Shown here: positions 56,801-64,000 of the stretch, piece by piece
Numbering within the stretch: position 1 is the first letter of the stretch
Layout of the letters: each line of letters begins with the position of its first letter
Source of the DNA: Gnetum montanum
Lineage: Eukaryota > Streptophyta > Gnetopsida > Gnetales > Gnetaceae
NCBI GenBank assembly: GCA_015680685.1
Contig: MNCI01005245.1
Location: forward strand, 27,971 to 91,970
Length of the DNA: 64,000 bases
Direction of reading: 5' to 3'
The notes under the pieces: model-generated
The model's input: the letters and a program-made list of their open reading frames with translations, nothing else
Database searches by the model: none
Told to the model about the DNA's origin: nothing
Position numbers and translations under genes: made by a program

Positions 56801-59618
56801 CTAACTTACCCTGTTGATCATCAATAAGCAAAGATATACTTCTAAGAATAAAAATTTGTGATGAACAAAACAACCAGTTCACAACCCAATGGGTTGATAC
56901 CATAAGATTGTAGATCAATGCAAGGAATAGGTTGGTGCCGTAAACCTAATTATATTTCTCTAGCACAATAATGACAATGAATGAGAAGTTCCAATGGGTT
57001 CCCCAACATACTTTTAGGGGTTTCGCAACAATTGCTAATCATCATCATCTTAGCCTTGTCCCAACAAAATGGAGTCAGCTGCATGAGTTTCTTTTCCACC
57101 ATTGACCTCTATGAAGAGCTAGATCTTTATTTATTTGCAATTTCTTAATATCATCTTCAATCATTTTTCCCAAGTCTTTTATCTTGCTTTTGATGGCTTT
57201 CCTATAACAATGATGTAGTAATATTTTTTTATAGGCTCGTTATCTATTTTTCTTTGCGCATGCCCAAACCATCTAAGATGTCCTTGTTGTAACTTATCTA
57301 AAATAGAAGCTACTCCAAGTTTTTCTTGAATGTTTATATTGTGCAGTTTGTCTCTTCTAGCAACATTCAACATCCATCTAAGCATTTGCATTGCTAAAAC
57401 ATGTGAACTTTAGAGTTTGGAAGAAAAGAAATCACCAAAATTTAAAGGCAATTAAAAACAGCCAACAGATAGTATGATGGTTGGTAGTAAAGTTTAGAAA
57501 AAGAATGTAACTTGTAAAATTCAAATATTTGAGACTTCAAAACCAGAAAGACTGAACTATGTAATTTGAGGTGAGGAATGTGTTTTTTTTTCTTTCAAAA
57601 GAGTTCGGGTCATTAAATTAATCGCAATCAAAATTTACATGTGTCCTGTACAATTACAAAATGAGGGGGATATTGCCCCCTTCTACTCCCCTGATACCCC
57701 AACCCCTCAGATTCCTCCTAATCAATCCAAAATTGGCATCATGATCCCAAAACAAATTCCAAGACAGCCCCACAAACCTCAGAACAAGACAAAGAAACAA
57801 CAAAAACTAAAAAGACCCAATGACCCAAGCCCATTACCTATATATGGCATGGAAGGCCTGTGCTACGGCAAATGGCCCTCTCTTGGCAATGGATAGTGTT
57901 GAGAACAACTTGGTGCCTCTTGATATCCACAAATGCAACGACTTACTAAAAATCTTTAAATGCCTCTACTTTCCTAGTACATTCCTCCACATCCCCTTTC
58001 CCATCTGGGTGGAGCTCCCCCCTCCCTATGGCAAATGTAATGTTGTAGCACCCTCCACAACATATTCCAATTGATGTTCATGACCACATAGGGGCACCTC
58101 CCCTCCCAGAGCCAAGATCTAGCACTATGCTCGTGTGCCCAATCCTGCTGATGCTAGATCTGAGTAGCCTCCATCTCCTCCTCCTGCTCCCTCGACTAGA
58201 TCTCTTGTTCCCACACCTCTTTCTTAAGCTCCTCCCATATATGCTATTAGAGCTCTACTTCCAGCTCATTCAGCATCGTCACCTCAACCAGGTCCAAATG
58301 TTGCTTCTCCTTGACTGCTTCTGCATGGAGAGGCTCAGCCATTTCCAACTATTGTTTGAACTCCTCTTCCCATGCCAACCACTTGGCCTCCTAGAGGGCC
58401 CTTTCCTCCACCAAGGCCCAAGCTGCCACCTCCTCTGTTGCCTTGGCCAGCACAATCTCAAGATCCTGAGGCATGGATTCAGCAACGACCCCAGGCAGAG
58501 CCACCCCTAACCCCTCCCAACCATGCAACTTTGGGGACCCAACATGCAACTTTGGCGGAGCCATCCATGAACCCTCCCAAACCTACAACTCCGATAACCC
58601 GAACCGAGCCTCCTAATCATCAGATTCTTCATTTAAATCCACCACCACTGGTAGAGTGCAATGAGACCACCTTTGCCCATAGACCACCCAAGGAAGGTGT
58701 TGGTACAAATAGGGATGATAATTTCACATTTAATTAGTAATGAAGATAATTATGTAATAAACCCTTGATCATTGTCTTTGTTTGTTATCTAAGATCCTCA
58801 AGTAACTTCTAAATGTACCACAAACTTCTATTATTATTATATTCTTTTTACCTGTCCCAAAGAAAAAGTGATTCTTTTATTTTTTTTATTAATTTTCCTA
58901 CATGTCGCATATGTAACAAATCCTTTTATCACATTCCATGAGAAATCCCAAAGAATTTTAAAATGTAATCCAAAATTTGTTTGATCATAGTAATGTCATT
59001 TTTAACCTGTTACAAAAGACAATAACAAAACAATGATAAATAAAATTTTTTATAAAAATAGAAATATTAAGAAAAAAGAATTTCAAGGGAACAAACTCAA
59101 AAATAGCAAAATGAAAGTCAGGATCTTTTAGAACCGGATCAAACTTGTGCCATCCACAACTTGTGAATCCGTACTACATTCATCATTAGTTGTAACTGAT
59201 CTCTGGTTGATACTATGAAGGAAAAATTGTTATTTACCAACGTGAATACCAGTTGAAGTTTGCATTAGCCAAACTTGAGTACCAATTTAAAAACCTGCTG
59301 CCCAAAAATATGGAAGCCCTTTGAATCTCAGCTCTAAAGTTGATAAAAATCATGTCTACTGTCCCCTAGTTTATGCTATTCATCTTCTATCTATGTGAAC
59401 AACAAATGAATCTAATAGTTGGAATGATCATGATGATCTAATTTCATAAGCAAGAACTGTTGTTGTGAAACATAAAACTAATGAAACTTGGAAGGTCTGT
59501 GGCTCCTACTTTATAAACATAAAGGTGTTCCAGAAAATCTGACCTTGTCAACGATCACACAAACAGCAGCAAATGAGTCACTGGATATGGAATAGCGATC
59601 CAGCAATGCCTGAAGAAC
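32751..59618 (-). CDS. HRS1: Organellar-type histidyl-tRNA synthetase, C-terminal half, six exons
   Basis: Charges tRNA-His in plastid and mitochondrion. Exons on the minus strand: 59618-59544, 42189-42072, 41859-41717, 34107-33979, 33876-33713, 32889-32751. All have GT donors and AG acceptors, and the phases fit exactly, giving 255 residues plus TGA. Landmarks: RYSISSDSFAAVCVIVDK; ELLGTESMAVIQLKELFALA; the histidine loop VRGLAYYTG; AICGGGRYDHLLSTFGG; PACGFGFGD at class II motif 3; and a C-terminal anticodon-binding domain (WVFKHAEKVNAKRLLVVGGDEW). Organellar plant HisRS is about twice this length, so motifs 1 and 2 and the transit peptide lie upstream, beyond the right window end. No stop or frame break was found, so the gene may well be functional. 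Introns are 17,354, 212, 7,609, 102 and 823 nt; two carry LINEs. Confidence 0.92.
33713..33876 (-). CDS. HRS1: HisRS exon, start of anticodon-binding domain
   Basis: 164 nt. LLKEKNLMPTLGREVDDIVW to DLILDEKRSK, ending in a split TGG codon (TG|G) shared with the last exon. Acceptor TTGCAG, donor GTATTG. Confidence 0.92.
33979..34107 (-). CDS. HRS1: HisRS exon with GGGRYD and motif 3
   Basis: 129 nt, phase 0. GFDRDRKLRAICGGGRYD, then LLSTFGGVDVPACGFGFGDA. The usual motif-3 Arg position reads D-A. I recall the same in plant organellar HisRS; an alignment should confirm it. Confidence 0.93.
34680..34800 (-). repeat. tRNA-derived SINE-like sequence in intron
   Basis: On the minus strand GGCTCAAGTGGTTAGCTCAG (34787-34768) fits a polymerase III A box. 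The B box is degraded. Within the 7.6-kb HisRS intron. Confidence 0.45.
34945..35070 (+). repeat. SINE-like tail, third copy
   Basis: Shares TATAAAGTTTTGATGGGCAATG...CTATGTTACAATTATTT with 27640-27725. The head is missing. Confidence 0.45.
35245..38248 (+). pseudogene. L1-type LINE copy A2 inside a HisRS intron
   Basis: Runs from the endonuclease end (VWINNCSFT, SRIDQVWVGLPILL, QRASDHRLLI at 35260-35430) through a helical linker (35491-35940) and RT: RPIAVCNTLLRLFTKLLVQR, GFVQDRLIQDQVILLHE, LKLDITKAYECAGLEVL, QGDPLSSYLFIMVMD, and VEHYANEY at the YADD site (degraded). The C-terminal RT part is at 36830-37050. zf-RVT is at 37557-37690 (CPTCGQETKTWQHLGFDC). The same frame continues into the GW/NW domain (37880-38160), then jumps to the 3' UTR and an A8 tail at 38241-38248. 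The coiled-coil and terminal modules are missing. Opposite in orientation to HisRS. Confidence 0.88.
38249..38970. other. Intronic AT-rich sequence
   Basis: No coding similarity recognised. Confidence 0.5.
38971..39801. repeat. Perfect inverted duplication with single-N joints
   Basis: Arms 38971-39100 and 39672-39801 (130 bp each) read as exact reverse complements around a 571-bp centre. Single Ns follow each arm (39101, 39802). This is the same signature as 3804-4268, so a technical join is likely. The centre (39102-39671) holds nothing I recognise. Confidence 0.85.
39803..41716. other. Intronic sequence, no supported gene
   Basis: The minus frame at 39803-40330 is rich in charged residues and loosely gag-like, but no block matches the gags here. 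A 70-codon minus frame at 41064-40852 contains a hydrophobic stretch (VVLGWPIGSIALIVSG) without recognisable family. Confidence 0.35.
41717..41859 (-). CDS. HRS1: HisRS exon with RGLAYYTG loop
   Basis: 143 nt. Of two possible acceptors I chose TTTATCTAG|AG, which restores E-LLGTESMAV in phase; a CAG 20-25 nt upstream would shift the frame. It contains LALANQYGYSEW-like helix and DASVVRGLAYYTGVVFE. RGLAYYTG has Ala where many HisRS have Asp, as I recall for plant organellar forms. Confidence 0.92.
42072..42189 (-). CDS. HRS1: HisRS exon (IGKLPAEDIKKDL...)
   Basis: 118 nt, acceptor ATCACAG, donor GAAG|GTACAT. Encodes IGKLPAEDIKKDLWAIGIKE and on to TLTSLNELE; ends in phase 1. Confidence 0.9.
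42190..43766 (+). repeat. Intronic sequence with a SINE-like element
   Basis: Mostly featureless AT-rich intron. At 43374-43419, GGTCACTTGGTTAGAGC (A box-like) and AGTTCAATCCC (B box-like) are about 35 nt apart, as in tRNA-derived SINEs; the likely extent is 43360-43560. Confidence 0.5.
43767..43773. repeat. Target duplication TCATAAG of LINE B1, left copy
   Basis: TCATAAG precedes the T tract; an identical TCATAAG follows the LINE's 5' end at 47986-47992. Confidence 0.65.
44000..45470 (-). pseudogene. LINE B1 C-terminal extension (GW/NW, coiled coil, GRCPY domain)
   Basis: After zf-RVT the minus strand encodes RLVSQALNAWNEIKATMGIT, TPTFELDC, LVTQCGWSDPLQWLVGDLDL and FFSNWADDRTFF with a following IL-IT-S helix (about 45460-45090). 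Next is an E/Q/R-rich coiled coil (44690-44270; EVERKEWEAKWHEALAQARA, EQAEQAERAEQERLQEEEDQ). The terminal segment WLRVG-CPYLILG, LRRHIRRTSACFHPDAGALW, AASFMDTEDHQNTLDILHEL and ERPDCAC (44260-44000) ends with a stop near GG. The same three blocks occur in the 49-53.5 kb LINE, and the last two in the 57.6-58.7 kb LINE. I do not recognise these domains from described L1 proteins. Confidence 0.78.
45620..47985 (-). pseudogene. LINE B1 ORF2: RT and zf-RVT
   Basis: Minus strand. The endonuclease-RT linker has WLAKPWLRPLVEDICADYRP (about 47830). RT has GGKTPGPDSWSLEFF and the FCPIGVCNVFIRIFSKLLVH block (about 47050); motif A LKLDITKAYDTLSWEAL (about 46850-46800); then an open frame 46743-45790 with motif B GLRQGDPLSPLLFIIAMD, an intact YADD box (AEHYADDTMLLS) and LGLEINRTKSSAHF. 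zf-RVT follows at about 45700-45620 (CPSCGAAAETVQHFAFEC). Upstream TAG codons and a shift after the zf-RVT kill the full frame, and the endonuclease is mostly gone. The activity would be target-primed reverse transcription. Confidence 0.88.
47986..47992. repeat. Target duplication TCATAAG of LINE B1, right copy
   Basis: Second copy of the presumed duplication; see 43767-43773. Confidence 0.6.
47993..48747. other. Intronic AT-rich sequence
   Basis: No gene or repeat recognised. Confidence 0.5.
48748..49080 (-). mobile_element. Short LINE 3'-end copy (B-like)
   Basis: T13 at 48748-48760, then GAGAAAATGTTCGGGAGTGT and ATTACTG...TAGTACAAGAG, matching the 3' UTR of B1 (43785-43835). About 330 bp of G-rich 3' UTR follow, then 5' truncation. 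A typical short target-primed insertion, minus orientation. Confidence 0.75.
49176..49272 (-). mobile_element. LINE 3' UTR tail, minus orientation (twin-priming partner)
   Basis: T9 at 49176-49184, then CTTTCGAGAAAAGTTCAGGA and AGTATTAATG..GTACAGC, the family 3'-terminal motif in minus orientation. At about 49273 it switches directly to plus-strand endonuclease sequence. The 3' UTR part present here is the part missing from the end of the plus segment at 53590. Confidence 0.65.
52610..52649. other. G17 run followed by a 23-N gap
   Basis: G homopolymer 52610-52626 runs straight into Ns 52627-52649. The position is between the GW/NW domain and the coiled coil of LINE C. This is an assembly gap; the true length is unknown. 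Confidence 0.9.
53499..53518 (+). repeat. G20 run in LINE C 3' UTR
   Basis: A run of 20 G in the 3' UTR. Related copies have shorter G/C-rich runs here (compare about 43960-43980). The length may be unreliable. Confidence 0.7.
53591..56810 (-). pseudogene. L1-type LINE copy D: ORF1, endonuclease, start of RT
   Basis: The only copy here with ORF1. Minus-strand order: a P/G-rich leader (56800-56550); a DUF4283-like block (LFVFRLVEDRDKALLGGCGF, about 56400); and a zinc knuckle CSICGKGNHMVATC (CX2CX4HX4C, about 55975-55930) after KIHVEYENLS. ORF2 starts near 55470 with KILSWNCTRQ, then DVICFQETKLQLTKFYHLRW, WVVVGDFNQHLYPWEKW (catalytic D-x-N kept), LSRIDRVWVSLELL and FDHRSIVCHL. The linker LLKPWLRPLVKEIW follows at about 54760, then RT to motif A DITKVYDMVSWEAL (about 53715-53675). 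Similarity stops near 53600, tail to tail with LINE C. Stops are present but few in the endonuclease. Confidence 0.87.
55908..56540 (-). pseudogene. LINE D ORF1 (DUF4283-like, CCHC knuckle)
   Basis: RNA-binding ORF1 of plant L1-type LINEs, which coats the LINE RNA. A fold with FKSWGLGELEIQSLKELLLF and RLVEDRDKALLGGCG leads to WMGFAWFCVWRSLSSKDLVK (the conserved A-R-F-C-V-x-I-D-L-S-K position, slightly damaged) and the knuckle C-x2-C-x4-H-x4-C. Frame shifts and stops lie near 56180 and 56330. Confidence 0.78.
56811..57036. other. Spacer
   Basis: AT-rich; nothing recognised. Confidence 0.45.
57037..57400 (-). pseudogene. RTE-type LINE 3' end
   Basis: Minus strand: MQMLRWMLNVARRDKLHNIN, LGVASILDKLQQGHLRWFGH and AQRKIDNEPIK, the conserved C-terminus of plant RTE-clade ORF2. 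The 3' end runs through CCCAACAAAATGG to a CATCATCAT repeat at 57040-57048. 5'-truncated at about 57400. Homologous to 22446-22800. Confidence 0.85.
57583..58740 (-). pseudogene. L1-type LINE 3' part with coiled coil and GRCPY domain (copy E)
   Basis: T9 at 57583-57591 and CTTTCAAAAGAGTTCGGGTC mark the family 3' end. Minus-strand coding from about 58720: VVVDLNEESDD, then a coiled coil (IVLAKATEEVAAWALVEERA, EFKQ, AEAVKEKQHLDLVEVTMLNE; 58470-58250), and the terminal block SARSWLWEGRCPYVVMNINW, VLQHYICHR, HPDG (after a shift) and FVDIKRHQVVLNTIHCQERA (58120-57870). It parallels LINEs B1 and C closely, confirming the extension as a family trait. Stops and shifts are present. 5' truncated before the GW/NW domain. 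Confidence 0.8.
58741..59543. other. Intronic AT-rich sequence
   Basis: No coding similarity recognised; ends at the HisRS exon donor. Confidence 0.5.
59544..59618 (-). CDS. HRS1: HisRS exon (VLQALLDRYSI...)
   Basis: 25 codons in phase 0 at both ends, after acceptor TTTACCAG and before donor AAG|GTCAGA. It matches the segment following the catalytic N-terminal half in plant organellar HisRS. The upstream exon, expected to end near GFKVSSRK, was not found up to 64000. Confidence 0.85.
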
Positions 59619-60430
59619 CTGGTAAATGAAAATAAGGCAGAAACTACCATTGATAAGTGTGTTAAGAACTTACTACCCAAACAAAAAATAAGTAACTAAG
59701 TTAGAGAAATAATAAATAAGCGTTAGCAACATACTCTATTGAGGCTGGATAAAATTGAGTAATTTCCAACATCACAGAATTTAGAAGTCAAGCAAAATTC
59801 CCAATCCAATGACACAATTAACAAAAAAATTAATCATTGAAAGGTTTTGTTGTGTCCAAAGAAAGCAATAAATAACCCTTCTCTTTTAAGGAACCAAACA
59901 CACTTAACCTTCAAAAACATTAAATATAGCCTGGAATCATAGTGAGTTTCAATACCCACACCAAGTGGCCTGTGGTTTTCAATGGAATCATAAAGTACCA
60001 CCATAACAGTTCATGCAAACGATATATTAGAAACTGCAGAAGCTAAAGAAGCGAAATCACCAAGGATGCCATAAATGTTAACAATGCAGCAATCATCATC
60101 ATCCAAGAAGTTGGCATTGTCCCAACAATGTAGTGATATGAAAGCAAAAACAATGAAGCTGCAAGTGGAAGTTCTCAAGAAGCAAAAGTAACAACTGACC
60201 TTGAGAAAATGGACTGTGATGGTCAGAAAGAAAGATCATGCAACATTTACCAGAAACATGAAACTACGATGCAGGGGCTGTGAGAACTTGAACGTGTATT
60301 TCTGTAGTGCCGAGAATGTTTGGGGAGACTCTAAATCAGCCATTTCAAGAACAGAACTACATCAACAATATACTTAGCTATCGAATTTCTTGCAAAATGT
60401 GAAATTGAAACTTTATTTTATTTTCACAGG
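59619..60430. other. Intronic sequence upstream of HisRS exon
   Basis: A short minus frame at about 60338-60250 (MADLESPQTFSALQKYTFKF) ends at a GTAAATG donor-like site. It is not recognised as HisRS. A weak RTE 3'-end-like string (CATCATCATCC...CATTGTCCCAACAA) lies near 60095-60133. Confidence 0.4.
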
Positions 60431-60559
60431 GAGACCACAAAATGCAAAAGGCCCATCCGACAGAATTTAGTTTGAGCTATTTTTTAAAAATAATTTGTCT
60501 ATCTCTGTTAGAAAATTACAGACAGTTACTACATAACATTAATCCCCATCAGGATCAAT

Positions 60560-61250
60560 TCCTAACAATTCCAAAAGATATAATACAGAAAGCCAAAACC
60601 AAAGTCATGATATGTGGCACACATAATCAGGCATACAATTACACTAGGAAATAAGCAAGTAGACATAACCTCTTCTTATAAATATCTTGGCTTAGAATAC
60701 TCTTGCAATTACAAATGAGACCAATGCATTGCTCAAAGAGTCACAAGTGGTATGAAAATTTTATTTCCCTTAAAACACACATGTAAGACAATCCATTCTA
60801 GCTTGGGAAGGGATGTCTAAAACTAACTCTATCATGCTAATGTCCAACCAACTGTACTTTATTGGTGTTTTGTATGGGGCCCTAGTCTAGCAAATAAATA
60901 TTAGAAATTGATAAAGAAATTGGAGAACTTTCCTGTCAAAAAATTTCAAAGTGAAGAAACAAATACATTATCATATTATGTTTCTTGAAGTAGAGATGAT
61001 GCCTTAAGAAGTTGAAGTTATTTGTCAGTTTATAGCCTATACTCATAATATGTTTAAATTCCCATTGGACTAGTACTCCAAGAATGTGATGTTGATCACT
61101 CAGCAAAAAGGATGGCTTCATAATGGAGTTTTAAGGCTTAATAAATAGAATATTTAAGAGCATTTCTTTTGTTTTGATGGTGAATGGCGAAAAAGAACTC
61201 ATGTAGATGACCCCATTTTGTTGGGACACAGCTAGTATGATGATAATGAT
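60560..61250 (+). pseudogene. LINE RT C-terminal fragment, separate family
   Basis: Plus strand: KTKVMICGTHNQAYNYTR, then in the next frame QVDITSSYKYLGLEYSCNYK, DQCIAQRVTSGMKILFPLKH and a VQPTVLYWCFVWGPSL segment (60590-60890). This is the usual C-terminal course of plant LINE reverse transcriptases (SYKYLG...LYG.xxWG). Several stops. Near 61210-61245, CCATTTTGTTGGGACACAGC and ATGATGATAATG resemble an RTE 3' end. Confidence 0.65.
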
Positions 61251-61372
61251 TTCTTTTATTTTGACCTTACATAGGTTTCCAAAATAGTGAAATAAATAGT
61301 ATTTCAAAGACTTCTGAAAAATGTATAAAGGAGATCAAAGGAAGATGGATTTGCTCTCAACAATCTTAGCAA

Positions 61373-61540
61373 GGAAGAACAACGTGGAGCAGCAACAGCG
61401 ATAGGAAGAGCAAGAGCAAGAGCAAGAGCAACAGGAGCAGCAACAGCAACAAGAAGAGCAACAGCGACAGGAGCAGCAATAGGAACTGCAACAGGTGCAG
61501 GAACCGGAGCAGCCACAAGCTCAACAACAGGAGCAGGTGC
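61373..61540 (+). repeat. CAA/CAG/GAG-type low-complexity tract
   Basis: Degenerate triplet/hexamer repeat translating as E/Q-rich sequence on plus (EQEQEQEQQEQQQQQEEQQR) and L-rich on minus. It resembles the E/Q coiled-coil module of the LINEs but may be a plain microsatellite. Confidence 0.6.
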
Positions 61541-61541
61541 A

Positions 61542-61673
61542 GGACCCTGAACTGCCAACCAACGGGGGGCAACACCCTAACGGCGAACATGCCTGGGCCG
61601 GCGGTGGGGACCCTGAACAGCCAGCCAACGGGGGGCAACACCCTCACGGCGAACATGCCTTGGCCGGCGATGG
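61542..61673 (+). repeat. Tandem duplication, 66-bp unit x2
   Basis: Units 61542-61607 and 61608-61673 match closely. The period is 22 codons, in frame: DPELPTNGGQHPNGEHAWAG and DPEQPANGGQHPHGEHALAG. Confidence 0.8.
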
Positions 61674-64000
61674 GGGGGGGGCCGGTACCTGGAGGCAGCA
61701 TCGAGGCCCACTCCAGGGCCGAGGACACCCTGCGCCTCCGGGTTACCCAACCCCCTATCGAGGGGGTCCGCACGATGCAGCGGAGCCTTATCGGCTGCTT
61801 TGTCTCGTGGGGCGCACATCCGCGACTGGACCTCATTCGGCGTTGGGCCCAAGAGCAGTGGCAGGTGGACCTTCTCCCTGGTAGACCTGCCCATTGAGAA
61901 CTGTCGTTTCACGTGAAGTAATCGAAGGAAGGGCCCAGACCGCATCCTCACCCAAATTGATCAGGTTTGCATCAGCACTGACCTCCTACTCCATTCCTCC
62001 ATCCGTGTGTCGGGGCAAGAGAGGGTCGCTTCAGACCACCGTTTGCTAACCTATTTGATCGGGCCGGATAAACCCAGGGCCCCACGATCGTTCCGTTTCG
62101 AAGCTGCTTGGTTAGCCAAGCCGTGGTTGAGGTCGTTGGTGGAGGAGATCTGGGCAAACTACCGGCCCGGCCAGGGGGACCCACGGAACTTCCTTAAGGA
62201 GGCCTTACTTTGGCTGAAGTGGGCCATCAGGGCCCTACCTATGGATGATAAGTTCTCCTTTCGAACAGGCCTGCGGACGCTCCGTGATCAGCTTGGCTAG
62301 ATCTAGGCCTGGGAGGAAGCAGGTGAGAACCTGCACACGGAGGAGCAGCACACATTGCGTCAGCTTCAGTCCCTTGACCTGGAAGAGGAGACATACTGGC
62401 AGCAACGTCCCCGGGTCCGATGGATCAGGGAGGGGGACAAGCAAACTAGATTCTTCTTTGTCATGGCCAAGACACGTGGGGGAAGTCAACCACATTGTCT
62501 CCACAACCAGGATGGGGAGACAATTGATGATCCGCAACGAATTGTGCATGAGCTGACGCAATACTGAGCGGGATCTAGGCCAAGCGCCCCACCAGGCCAA
62601 TCTTGATCCACGTACCGCGAGTGCTGAGCGAGCACGACAACGTACAGCTGCTGGCCCCTTTCTCCTGGCAGGAACTCACGGCTACGATCAACAGCATGCC
62701 AGGAGGAAAAGCACCTGGTCCTGACAGCTGGAGCCTTGAATTTTTTAAGACGTTTCTAGATATTGTGGGACCCAATATGCTAGATGCATTCAATCTCATG
62801 CTGACCAGGAGGCAAGTCCAGAGGGAACTCAACTGCTCCTGCATTGTGTGCATTCCGAAGCAATCTGACGCACACTGCCCTAAACACTTCCACCCCATCA
62901 GAGTATGCAATGTACTCATCAGGATCTTCTCTAAGCTGCTGGTGCATAGGTTTGTACCGCTCATGCCCAGGCTTGTGGGGATCAACCAGGCGGGTTTCGT
63001 GCAAGGGCGGGCCATTCAGGACCAAATCCTCCTCTTGCAGGAGGTGCTTCATTCGTTTCGAAATTCAGGCTTCCCTGGGCTTTGCCTCAAGCTTGACAGC
63101 TGGGAGGCATTGCAGTCCACTATGCACCTGAAGGGGTTTGATCCGTAGTTCATCTGGCTTTGCATTCACATGCAGTCCTCGGCCGGTTTCTCCTTTGATG
63201 TTGGGGGGCGGTTGTGGGGCCTCTCCTCCCCAGGTCGGGGGCTGAGGCAAGGGGACCCACTCTCACCCCTCCTCTTCATCATCGCCATGGACTTAATGCA
63301 ACACTACTGCAGCACATCGGGGGTGGATGGTCTGAACATTGCCAGGGTGGCATGTCGGGCCAAACACTATGCAAACGATACGATGTTGTTCAGTAGGGCG
63401 GCAATCCCGCAAGCACGTTGCATCAACGTTGCTCTGTCCCTCCTGGCTGCCGAGTTGGGGCTGGAAATCAATAGGACCAAATCTTCAGCCCACTTCATTA
63501 ATGTGGATGAACAAGTTAAAAACCGGGTGATACAAGTTTTGAATATCCTGCCAGGGACACATATCTGGGCATCCCCCTCTTCAAGTGGGGATGGACCATG
63601 GCATGGGGCCCGCTATTAGAAAAAATCGAAACAAGAATGGGCCACTGGGCGAATAGATTCCAAAGCAGCAAAAGTCACCTGCTTGTAGCTACTGGAATCC
63701 TCATGGCAATCGCTCGTTTCGTGGCTGCCGTTGCCACCCCCCCAAACGCCGTCATCAATGCAGTTAACACGCTGATCCGTAGCTTCATCTGGGAGGGGGG
63801 CAAAGGGGGAGCAAAATCCATTTGGTCCGTTGGGAACGGGTGGCGTGCCCCCGAAACGTAGGTGGGTTGGGCATCACGTCATTCGAGGACGAGCTAATGT
63901 TGGGACAACAACGGTTAGTGCTTCGATTTTCGTGCCCTCATAGAGAACCGATCCCGTGGATCCGCATCATGAATGCCAAATATCTACGTTGGGAAACAAG
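61674..64000 (+). pseudogene. L1-type LINE copy B2, running off the window
   Basis: Plus-strand, very similar to B1. Endonuclease end VDLPIENCRFT, stop for W, SNRRKGPDRILTQIDQVCIS and ERVASDHRLLTYLIG (61870-62060). Linker: WLAKPWLRSLVEEIWANYRP. RT: GGKAPGPDSWSLEFFKTFLD (about 62710), INQAGFVQGRAIQDQILLLQ, a truncated motif A (LKLD joined to SWEAL, 63085-63105), GLRQGDPLSPLLFIIAMD, YAND in place of YADD, and LGLEINRTKSSAHF. It continues to ILMAIARFVAAVATPPNAV and the region before zf-RVT at 64000. GC-rich like B1. Frame shifts at 62300, 62570 and 63570. Inactive. Confidence 0.88.

Noticed and set aside
60250-60345. Minus frame MADLESPQTFSALQKYTFKF before a donor-like GTAAATG
   Set aside because: Considered as a HisRS exon, but it does not resemble the expected motif 2 to GFKVSSRK region.
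61366-61558. Minus frame of repeated Ala/Val/Leu residues
   Set aside because: Translation of a triplet repeat in the opposite strand, not a protein.

Overview
The window looks like repeat-dominated DNA from a seed plant with a large genome. The evidence is AT-rich spacers, GT-AG split genes of plant type, Athila-like Ty3/gypsy elements with a tRNA-Asp-type primer binding site, and many plant L1-type and RTE-type LINE remnants, some inside introns of up to 17 kb. Intron size and LINE load suggest a gymnosperm-like genome, which is inference only. No bacterial genes, CRISPR array, rRNA or canonical tRNA gene was seen.

Layout: 1-9.2 kb is an old minus-strand gypsy element (gag at 1-1029 and 7977-8223, 5' LTR from 8364) split by a younger minus-strand gypsy element (1030-7971, target duplication TAAGG). 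9404-21213 is a structurally complete but mutated plus-strand gypsy element with target duplication CATGG, holding gag, protease, RT-RNase H, integrase and a long extra coiled-coil ORF behind pol. 22.4-24.3 kb is an RTE-type LINE remnant. 27.8-29.6 kb is a minus LINE piece that abuts a 5'-truncated KDM3/JMJ25-like JmjC demethylase gene (29627-31348, plus strand, one premature stop).

From 32751 to 59618 on the minus strand lies the C-terminal half of an organellar-type histidyl-tRNA synthetase gene. Its six exons keep phase exactly (768 coding nt including the stop). Two introns are inflated: 7.6 kb with a plus-strand LINE, and 17.4 kb with at least five LINE insertions. The N-terminal exons should lie beyond the right end of the window. 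The HisRS and JmjC genes are convergent.

The most unusual content is the LINE set. Several copies carry, behind endonuclease, reverse transcriptase and zf-RVT, a conserved extension: a GW/NW domain, an E/Q-rich coiled coil, and a terminal domain with a GRCPY motif. The gypsy extra ORF has a parallel design (W-containing globular domain followed by a long coiled coil). Other points are a U3-like repeat plus TATA box before that extra ORF, a poly(A)-signal hairpin in the LTRs, a LINE arranged like a twin-priming inversion, an in-frame loss of the RT motif A core in one LINE, and two perfect inverted duplications bordered by single Ns that look like assembly artefacts.
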